Translations under genes and position numbers: made by a program
Assembly: GCF_964019385.1 (NCBI RefSeq)
Contig: NC_088655.1
Location: 14,565,731-14,629,730 of the forward strand
Direction: 5' to 3'
Length of the DNA: 64,000 bases
From: Sycon ciliatum
Lineage: Eukaryota > Porifera > Calcarea > Leucosolenida > Sycettidae
In this document: positions 57,295-64,000 of the stretch, in pieces
Layout of the letters: every line of letters begins with the position of its first letter
Position numbering within the stretch: position 1 is the stretch's first letter
The notes under the pieces: generated by a model
The model's input: the letters and a program-made list of their open reading frames with translations, nothing else
Database searches by the model: none
Told to the model about the DNA's origin: nothing

Positions 57295-57549
57295 ATACCC
57301 AATGCTGTAGACAGCAAGCTGTTTCGGCCATAAAGGCCTCATCAGTACAGCTACGAGCTAAATAGGACGAGCTACCAGCCATGGTGCAAAGGAGGCACCA
57401 CAGACATTAAGGTAGCTCGTCGCTCTAGCGCCAGAGTGCTCAAACTACAAAATGTAGCGAGCATTGCGCGATGCAGCAGCACTAGAGCAGCCTACTGAGA
57501 GTGCTCAACAAGGCGAAAGCCGAGGAGCGTGATACCCAATGCTGTAGAC
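57295..57549 (-). mobile_element. Retrozyme-like unit, 237 bp between cleavage-site repeats
   Basis: The 18 bp ATACCCAATGCTGTAGAC occurs at 57295-57312 (ribozyme cleavage site) and again at 57532-57549. On the minus strand both read GTC then TACAGCATTGGGTAT, so the 237 bp from 57546 down to 57310 correspond to one self-cleaved monomer with a partial second copy. Small hammerhead retrozymes spread as circular RNA copied by other elements' enzymes; this is consistent, not proven. The right copy lacks the ribozyme core and abuts a fragment of the terminal palindrome family. Confidence 0.55.
57304..57351 (-). ncRNA. Hammerhead self-cleaving ribozyme
   Basis: On the minus strand: stem I GCTGTA (57351-57346), core CTGATGA, stem II GGCC-TTTAT-GGCC, core GAA, stem III ACAGC-TT-GCTGT, then C (position 17), followed by TACAGC (57309-57304), which closes stem I with six pairs. 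Every conserved core base is present and all three helices pair perfectly. Predicted cleavage is after GTC, between 57310 and 57309. Stem I is the open helix (type I), and the very short stem III is typical of the hammerheads in metazoan retrozymes and Penelope-like elements, which often act as dimers. Identified by eye; no covariance search was run. Confidence 0.85.
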
Positions 57550-57582
57550 CAGGGAGTCGTAAAAGCCCGGGAGAGGACACGG
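57541..57582 (+). repeat. Fragment of the CAGGGAGT palindrome family
   Basis: GCTGTAGACCAGGGAGTCGT with the next 20 bases (AAAAGCCCGGGAGAGGACAC) is identical to the centre-right of the palindrome at 63762-63800, including the spacer CTGTAGAC, and then diverges. Confidence 0.8.
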
Positions 57583-57860
57583 CACACATTCCCAGAAAAC
57601 ATCTTTGCCTCGCGCTGCCGGGGAACGCTGCCAGGGAACGGTGTTGCGAGGCAAGGAAATTATTATTTTCGAAAATTGTGATGTCTTCTTGAAATACTAA
57701 TTGGGACATTCTCCGATTTCTCTTAGAGCACGGAGACGATTGCTCCGTCGAGTCTTCTGATCTCTATTTTCATCCTCATCTTCCAGCTGCCTCACTCATT
57801 CTCTCTCAGTTTATCGAAGTTAATTTATTCTGAGGCGATGGAAATGCAAGACAAATCCCT

Positions 57861-57895
<35 letters not shown>
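57861..57895. repeat. Poly-T tract, about 34 bp
   Basis: A homopolymer of T directly before the 182 bp tandem repeat; possibly the A tail of a minus-strand retroposon. Confidence 0.9.
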
Positions 57896-57897
<2 letters not shown>

Positions 57898-58009
57898 GAG
57901 AAACCACGAACCTCGAGAACAGAATACTGCATGGTAGAGGTGGTTGCAGACGCAACTGTGGTGGTGAAAACTGGAGCATAATTGTACTTCACTTTTATTT
58001 GAGTTGGGG

Positions 58010-58541
58010 TGAACGAAATGAGATTTGTGGAAAATGACGCCACTTCCCGTGTTAGCCGCTGGTCGTATCATACAGCCCATATTCCATTGCAGGTGATGGG
58101 CCAACGTTCGTGTTGAGATCCGCTGAGTTTCCTCGTACTCGTGGAGTTGAATTTGTGGCAGAAATTGCACTGAATTGCAGTCAAATGGTTGTGAATGAAA
58201 CGAGATTTGTGGAAAATGACGCCACTTCCCGTGTTAGCCGCTGGTCGTAGCATACAGCCCATATTCCATTGCAGGTGATGGGCCAACGTTCGTGTTGAGA
58301 TCCGCTGAGTTTCCTCGTACTCGTGGAGTTGAATTTGTGGCAGAAATTGCACTGAATTGCAGTCAAATGGTTGTGAATGAAACGAGATTTGTGGAAAATG
58401 ACGCCACTTCCCGTGTTAACCACTGGTCGTATCATACAGCCCATATTCCATTGCAGGTGATGGGCGAAAGTTCTTGTGGAGATCCGCTGAGCTTCCTCGG
58501 CGTACTCGTGGATTTATGAATTTGTGTCAGAAATTGCAGTC
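58010..58541. repeat. 182 bp tandem repeat, nearly three copies
   Basis: AGATTTGTGGAAAATGACGC begins at about 58021, 58203 and 58385, an exact 182 bp spacing. Units include GCCGCTGGTCGTAKCATAC and GATCCGCTGAG. Copies 1 and 2 are almost identical and copy 3 diverges. The minus-strand ORFs with RISTRTLAHHLQWNMG-like repeats are its translation. Confidence 0.92.
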
Positions 58542-58730
58542 GAGTGGACTTCTGTGCGTGTGTTGTGAGTAAATCGCGACGGCTCCCTTCCTTCAGCATC
58601 GTCAAAACGCAACATAGAGCATTATTACGCACTCGTTCCATGATTCATGATAATGCCTGGATTCTTTTAAAAACAATCAATGTGTGTTCCCTATCTATCT
58701 ACATTGTACATGGTTGCAGGTCGTTATTTA

Positions 58731-58954
58731 TAATGGTGTACTAGCTGTGCTAGTACTTGTTAGCAACAATCCGAACTAGCGCACACACTGCACTGCATTG
58801 CTTTGTACTGCATTCAAGACTGACGTCATGCGCTTTGTTTTGCTGCGTAATCACAAATGGCACCAGCCCATTTTGCGGAAAAGAAAAACAAATCTTGCTT
58901 GCCCTGTTGTGCTCTTCCAGACAACGGATCGTGCTTCAGCAGTGTTTCTTTTCC
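58731..58954 (+). repeat. Split repeat A1
   Basis: TAATGGTGTACTAGCTGTGC to GTGTTTCTTTTCC, matching A2 except for a base or two (GAACTAGCGC versus GAACTAGTGC). It contains TGACGTCA (a CRE-type palindrome) at about 58832, the strongest promoter-like motif in the element. Confidence 0.92.
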
Positions 58955-59349
58955 TTTCGTAGCTTTGCTGCCAGCCCGAGTGTCACCTCGACACTGTATT
59001 TCTTCAGTATGTCTGACCTAACTGTCGACACTGTCAAGGCAATGCCTTGCCAAGCCCCCGCGGCGAGCCTTCTCAGCGCGGCTTGAATCCGAAAGGAAAC
59101 TTAGTAAAAGTATTTTACAGGACCGTTTGCTGGCACAACTAGCCCTTGGTAGTGAGGTCTGCTCCGGCCAGGAGAACCAGCAACATGACAGTGCGGACAC
59201 GGCTCGCGAGCCCAGAAGCCCGACTTGCACCAATGCCTCCTCCGCCAGCTCAGGTGACGCGGGCTCAACGGATCTCTGCGCTCCCGTAGATCTACGTGAC
59301 GAGGTGTAGTCGGCTTTGTCGGCCGCCATTTTATTATTATCGGAGAGCA

Positions 59350-60146
59350 TTGTGCCGCTCCTCACCCAAGGCAATGCGGCTGCTGCCGCCACTACGCCAG
59401 GCCAAGCCCTTGTAACCCACCCGATCAGCCACCTGCACCAGCTGTGCCCAAGGCTGTGCAAGAACGTATCTTGCGAGGGGAGTTCGTAGATTTTTCAAGT
59501 TGGTTGCCTGAAATTCTTGCACACTTCCGGCCCAACATTCCGGCTGGCGCACAGCCCGAATAACGATAGCCAGCTAAATATCGTTGAGTCGGATGACCGT
59601 ACGCGAAGCAGGTGCGTCGCAAGGTTCACGATAATTATACATGTAACTACCCGGCTCGAGGCATGGACCACATACATGTCTGTTATCACGGCTGCTGCCC
59701 TACACCGCACTGCTGAACTGATTGCGTACCAGCAGTTGATCCTGACTGCTAACCGCCAGTTCTTCCCAAGCGCGTGGCTAGAGTACGACCGCCAGATGCG
59801 GCTGCTCGTGGCCCAGTAACCAGGCACGAAGAGGTTGGACACCATCGACGTGAACCTATGGCAGATAGCTGTCACAGGCCATGCACACCCAAAATGCGCT
59901 CAATGTAAGACGGCCCATCCAGGGGCGGTTTGTGTCCTTTTCGTCCCCAAGCCAGCAGCATTTACCTCCAGTGGTCGCAACCATACCAGCGACAGCCAAG
60001 AAATCTGCCGCAACTTCAATGGAGGTCGCTGTTCTTCGTCGTCGTGCCGCTTCTCCCACACCTGCAGCCAGTGTGGCAAGGACCACCCATGCATCATGTG
60101 CAACCAGCAGCAGCGCGGAGCCAATCGGCCACCCCGCCGCTCCTAG
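59350..60146 (+). pseudogene. DIRS-type ORF1 (gag-like) remnant
   Basis: A first frame carries AVPKAVQERILRGEFVDFSS and ends at TAA 59561-59563. After a frameshift the next frame reads LEAWTTYMSVITAAALHRTA and FFPSAWLEYDRQMRLLVAQ, has a TAA at 59817-59819, and continues in the same frame through LWQIAVTGHAHPKCAQC to ICRNFNGGRCSSSSCRFSHT with CSQCGKDHPCIMC. ERILRGEFVD, the YDRxxR block and the C-x5-C-x4-C-x3-H zinc finger followed by CxxC are characteristic of the nucleocapsid-like ORF of DIRS/Ngaro elements. One frameshift and one stop are seen. Confidence 0.8.
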
Positions 60147-60269
60147 CAGAATGGCTACTGAATAGCTTGACTCGGTACGTAGCTTCTTTCCTATACACTC
60201 TGCAGACACCACACTGCTAGCTGACCACTTTGCCCGCCTGTTACGTAACCACTCATATCAATAATGCGT

Positions 60270-61156
60270 TGCGTATGTTCTCCATGGGCTGCGCCGTGGC
60301 TTTACTCTTGGATCTGCCGGCCAACACGACATTTCGGTTTTCTCTAATAATCTACCCTTGGCTTTCACTCACTCGGCATTTATATCTGAGCAATTAGCTG
60401 CTTCCTGCGCCCGCAGCGAGACCACAGGCCCATTTCCGTCACCTCCATTTCAGTTCATGCGCCGCTCTGGTATTGGTGCCATCCCCAAAAAGAACGGCAA
60501 GCTGCGAATGATCCACCATCTGTCTAGTCCGGAAGGCACCGGCGCGAACGACAGCATTCCTGCCGAGCCGCTCTCTCTGCACTACGCGCGCATTGACAAT
60601 GCGATCAACATCATCATGTCATGCCCACAGCCTGTGTATTTGTCCAAGCTCGATGTACGCAGTGCATTTCGGCAGATCCCAGTCCGCCGTCAGGACTTCG
60701 CTGGGAAGGCTCCTACTACTACGAGCGCTTTCTGCCTTTCGGCCTCCGCTCCAGCCCAGCCGTCTTTGACTCAGTAGCCACAGCAGTCAACTGGATCATG
60801 CAGCACGAGTTTGCTATAGATCACCGGCTTCATTACCTCGATGACTTTCTCGATATCTCCACTGGTTTGGCTGCAGCCAACCAGCAACTCATCACCCCCC
60901 TCCGGGCATTCACGTATCTCGGCACTCCTCTTTGCTCCATCCCAGCTCGAGGGCCATCACCATCATTGACCTTGGTATTTTCCTAGACTGCGGCTACCAG
61001 AGGACAAGCTGTCCGAGATCCGTGCGCCACTCATGGCTACTATCAGCGAGCGCAGCATCGGCCAGCGTCAACTCGAGTCCCTCCTGGGGAAGCTCACTTT
61101 TGCTGCCCGAGTCATCGTTCCTGGACACACATTCATGCGTGAACTATGATCAGCGT
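60270..61156 (+). pseudogene. DIRS-type reverse transcriptase remnant
   Basis: Motifs in order: GPFPSPPFQF, SGIGAIPKKNGKLRMIHHLS, SKLDVRSAFRQIPV (motif A aspartate), then in a shifted frame YYYERFLPFGLRSSPAVFDS and YLDDF at 60834-60848 (motif C), FTYLGTPL, and after another shift RLPEDKLSEIRAPL with SLLGKLTFAARVIVPGHTFM. PKKxGKxRMIHHLS and LPFGLRSSPxxF are the DIRS-clade signatures. There are at least two frameshifts (near 60700 and 60950). The region after the connection domain (RNase H and beyond) is missing, so an internal deletion lies near 61160. Confidence 0.85.
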
Positions 61157-61176
61157 GCCCTGAACTGTATCTGTGT

Positions 61177-61605
61177 ATGCGAGTGCGGTGCATAAAGCCC
61201 ACCTTGAGAATGGGTTTGCCGGCGTTTACTAGTGACATTGGCCCGTCTGTACCGCCGTACTGCCCGGTCCGTGCCATTGTTAGCTACCCATTTGTCACTC
61301 GTCGCGAGGGACCAGAGCAACTCTTGTTCGTACTCTCGAACAGACAGCAGCTGACCAGGCAGTCATTCACAGTAACAGTATGGTCTCTTGTCGCTGCGGC
61401 CGGTGTACCATCCCAGTCGAACTACTCCGGGCATTCGGTCTACATTGGTGCAGCCACCACCGCTGCTATGGCTAGTGCCCCGACTCCTTCTTCCGAGTGG
61501 CAGGTCAGTGGAAAGAGCGATGCGTGTCTATGCTACACCCGGACTACAACAAGCGCTAAGCGCCAGCTATCGTCCCGGCTTGCTGCCGTGCCATGGATGC
61601 CATGA
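61177..61605 (+). pseudogene. Tyrosine recombinase C-terminus
   Basis: The frame reads CPVRAIVSYPFVTRREGPEQ, LFVLSNRQQLTRQSF, NYSGHSVYIGAATTAAMA and near the end CLCYTRT. The GHSxRIGAATTAA block is the H-x-x-R box of DIRS recombinases. Here the arginine position reads tyrosine (HSVYIG), and YTRT would hold the nucleophile. Loss of the arginine alone should inactivate it. The N-terminal half with the first catalytic arginine is not present. Confidence 0.8.
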
Positions 61606-61725
61606 TCCCCAACTCGGGTGAGTAATGAGCTACTGAACTCTAGCTGCGCAATGCTTGCCTGTGCTGACATAAATTGACCCTTGCTGTGCGTCAATAGTGC
61701 TTAGCTAACGGAGTGCTGGTTTCAT

Positions 61726-62340
61726 GGGTCCACTCTCACAACTGGTGTTATCTAGCTATTTGCTGCGGCTCTGCCTTGCGCTATATTACATCCATTTAGC
61801 ATTGCAGCTCTACGTTGAGCTAACAGCAGCTCTACTTTGAGCTAACAGCAGCTCTACTTTGAGCTAACAGCAGCTCTACTTTGAGCTAACAGCAGCTCTA
61901 CTTTGAGCTAACCGCAGCTCTACTTTGAGCTAACAGCAGCTCTACTTTGAGCTAACCGCAGCTCTACTTTGAGCTAACCGCAGCTCTACTTTGAGCTAAC
62001 AGCAGCTCTACTTTGAGCTAACAGCAGCTCTACCTTGAGCTAACAGCAGCTCTACTTTGAGCTAACAGCAGCTCTACTTTGAGCTAACAGCAGCTCTACT
62101 TTGAGCTAACAGCAGCTCTACTTTGAGCTAACCGCAGCTCTACTTTGAGCTAACAGCAGCTCTACTTTGAGCTAACAGCAGCTCTGCTCTGAGCTAACAG
62201 CAGCTCTGCTCTGAGCTAACAGCAGCTCTGCTCTGAGCTAACTCCAGCTCTACTTTGAGCTTCAAACCAGTTGTTTCGAAACCAGCACTCCTCAATCCAA
62301 AGATGCCTCTTTGTTGACTTGTTTGTGTGAGGGATGGGGC
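61726..62340 (+). repeat. Split repeat B1 with 22 bp minisatellite
   Basis: GGGTCCACTCTCACAACTGG to GTGAGGGATGGGGC. From about 61805 to 62260 it consists of about 20 tandem 22 bp units (AGCTCTACTTTGAGCTAACA and GC), with CCGC and CTCTGAGC variants in the same order as in B2. Confidence 0.93.
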
Positions 62341-62564
62341 TAATGGTGTACTAGCTGTGCTAGTACTTGTTAGCAACAATCCGAACTAGTGCACACACTG
62401 CACTGCATTGCTTTGTACTGCATTCAAGACTGACGTCATGCGCTTTGTTTTGCTGCGTAATCACAAATGGCACCAGCCCATTTTGCGGAAAAGAAAAACA
62501 AATCTTGCTTGCCCTGTTGTGCTCTTCCAGACAACGGATCGTGCTTCAGCAGTGTTTCTTTTCC
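62341..62564 (+). repeat. Split repeat A2
   Basis: Second copy of A1, starting at the base after B1 (GGGGC|TAATGGTG) and ending TTTCTTTTCC. A 57 bp segment follows (CACCATCCCTCCCTATCC...) that is not in A1's surroundings. Confidence 0.92.
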
Positions 62565-62621
62565 CACCATCCCTCCCTATCCAACTTATTCACACCATCA
62601 TAATTATCGTACCCACTAATC

Positions 62622-63236
62622 GGGTCCACTCTCACAACTGGTGTTATCTAGCTATTTGCTGCGGCTCTGCCTTGCGCTATATTACATCCATTTAGCATTG
62701 CAGCTCTACGTTGAGCTAACAGCAGCTCTACTTTGAGCTAACAGCAGCTCTACTTTGAGCTAACAGCAGCTCTACTTTGAGCTAACAGCAGCTCTACTTT
62801 GAGCTAACCGCAGCTCTACTTTGAGCTAACAGCAGCTCTACTTTGAGCTAACCGCAGCTCTACTTTGAGCTAACCGCAGCTCTACTTTGAGCTAACAGCA
62901 GCTCTACTTTGAGCTAACAGCAGCTCTACCTTGAGCTAACAGCAGCTCTACTTTGAGCTAACAGCAGCTCTACTTTGAGCTAACAGCAGCTCTACTTTGA
63001 GCTAACAGCAGCTCTACTTTGAGCTAACCGCAGCTCTACTTTGAGCTAACAGCAGCTCTACTTTGAGCTAACAGCAGCTCTGCTCTGAGCTAACAGCAGC
63101 TCTGCTCTGAGCTAACAGCAGCTCTGCTCTGAGCTAACTCCAGCTCTACTTTGAGCTTCAAACCAGTTGTTTCGAAACCAGCACTCCTCAATCCAAAGAT
63201 GCCTCTTTGTTGACTTGTTTGTGTGAGGGATGGGGC
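62622..63236 (+). repeat. Split repeat B2 with 22 bp minisatellite
   Basis: Exactly 896 bp after B1 and of the same length. The sequence of minisatellite variants is the same as in B1, so the whole block was copied as one piece recently. Confidence 0.93.
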
Positions 63237-63536
63237 TAAATCTTGATAATTTCAACACTTTTCTACTCGTATACTGAGTACGCGGTGACTTGAGCCGTTT
63301 AGGAAACGGAAGTCTTGGCGAGTGTACAAAAGGTAAACCTATCATTTGTACTTCATAACGGAATTGTGCACAAAAATGCACACACACGTTCGCGCGCACA
63401 CACACAAGCACACACACAAACACTGTACAAACACACACAAAAGTACAAGCACATGTGCACATACACACGCCTCCCCCCCCCCCCCCCCACACACACACAC
63501 TCAACTCCCCACCCCTGTACTGAGTCTGACAGACAT
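63237..63536. repeat. CA-rich and poly-C low-complexity stretch
   Basis: CA and CGCA repeats at about 63378-63440, poly-C at 63475-63488 and CA again to 63500. No gene seen; flanks are unremarkable. Confidence 0.85.
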
Positions 63537-64000
63537 ACAATCATGTTTATCCTTCCTTCGCCACCAGTTTCGGATAATGGTGTCAACAACGAGTTGTAAA
63601 ATATTGGTATTTTAGGACTCCCTGCCCTGAAGACAAGCACAGCGCCGTGGATCGAGCAGATCCGGCCGCGCCGGCCTAGCGTGCTTCACTTTCTGGCCGA
63701 GGCAAACATCGTCCGCGTGCGCGCATCCCGTGTCCTCTCCCGGGCTTTTACGACTCCCTGCTGTAGACCAGGGAGTCGTAAAAGCCCGGGAGAGGACACG
63801 GGATGCGCGCACGCGGACGATGTTTGCCTCGGCCAGAAAGTGAAGCACGCTAGGCCGGCGCGGCCGGATCTGCTCGATCCACGGCGCTGTGCTCGTCTTC
63901 AGGGCAGGGAGTCCTAAAATACCAATATTTTACAACTCGTTGTTGACACCATATCCGAAACCATGGAAACTGGTGGCGAAGGAAGCATAAACATGATTGT
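63537..64000. repeat. Long palindrome with 8 bp centre, continuing past the window
   Basis: The left arm (63537-63760) and right arm (63769-64000) are nearly exact reverse complements around CTGTAGAC. Differences are about nine bases missing near 63570 and a few substitutions. Arms are GC-rich (GATCCGGCCGCGCCGGCC) and contain CAGGGAGT at three sites. The two arms give mirror-image ORFs of 78 codons. Likely a foldback element; the right end is outside the window. Confidence 0.92.

Larger units (their letters stand above)
58731..63236 (+). mobile_element. DIRS-superfamily (Ngaro/PAT-like) retrotransposon with split direct repeats, decayed
   Basis: Order is A1 (58731-58954), body with gag-like, reverse transcriptase and tyrosine recombinase remnants, B1 (61726-62340), A2 (62341-62564), a 57 bp gap, B2 (62622-63236). 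A1 and A2 are both 224 bp, and B1 and B2 both 615 bp; each pair is nearly identical. A1-ORFs-B1-A2-B2 is the split direct repeat layout of Ngaro/PAT elements, which integrate through a tyrosine recombinase by way of a circular DNA. The coding part carries several stops, frameshifts and an internal deletion, so this copy is inactive. Near-identical repeats against a decayed body suggest repeat homogenisation or movement in trans. Confidence 0.85.

Noticed and set aside
62260-62285. GTTTCGAAAC near 62272 and 63168 as further hammerhead cores
   Set aside because: There is no CTGATGA partner nearby; the motif is just a short palindrome at the end of the B repeats.
63612-63917. Two nearly identical 78-codon proteins on opposite strands
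   Set aside because: They are mirror images created by the palindrome arms. The same holds for the pairs in the foldback elements at 19932, 33754 and 50415.

Overview
The window looks like repeat-dense nuclear DNA of an animal, most likely a marine invertebrate. The evidence is spliced genes with GT-AG introns, AATAAA signals, piggyBac, DIRS/Ngaro, LINE and tRNA-derived elements, long CA/GT and homopolymer tracts, and no operon-like coding. I cannot name the species. No intact host gene is certain. The only open, intact-looking gene is a piggyBac-type transposase. The other recognisable protein-coding stretches are decayed mobile-element or mobile-element-like genes, plus a few candidate exons inside duplicated blocks.

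Layout. 1-16125 is a satellite array of about 44 copies of a 366-367 bp monomer, with a 3320 bp higher-order duplication. 16126-19640 holds a LINE 3' remnant, tRNA-like sequences (two in a hairpin) and CA repeats. 19932-20792 is the first of three about 861 bp foldback elements flanked by TTAA; the others are at 33754 and 50415. From 22093 to about 28773 (minus strand) lies a broken multi-exon gene that joins a Mutator-like transposase domain to a DEDDh exonuclease domain, with a separate inverted-repeat element in one intron. 29394-32800 holds a duplicated B-box repeat and a 20 bp minisatellite split by a 1214 bp insertion with a 7 bp target duplication.

33720-47830 is a set of segmental duplications. 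Each copy has a 5' block, an array of a 38 bp minisatellite and, in two copies, a 3' block. A complete piggyBac element (38887-41689) sits in a TTAA of one copy, and sister copies keep the empty site. 48552-48749 is a small hAT-like MITE in poly-C. 50236-51650 is a large palindrome whose left arm carries a foldback element while the right arm keeps the empty TTAA. 51668 to about 54600 (minus strand) is a two-exon coiled-coil gene broken by one stop and one frameshift. 57304-57351 (minus strand) is a hammerhead ribozyme motif in a 237 bp retrozyme-like unit. 58731-63236 is a decayed DIRS-superfamily retrotransposon with the A1-body-B1-A2-B2 split direct repeats of Ngaro/PAT elements. The window ends inside a palindrome of more than 450 bp.

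The recognisable parts do not form a pathway; the region is a nest of mobile elements. Its value lies in insertion histories readable inside the window (three filled/empty site comparisons) and in unusual element designs. Many apparent short open frames begin with TTG, GTG or CTG and are not credible eukaryotic genes.
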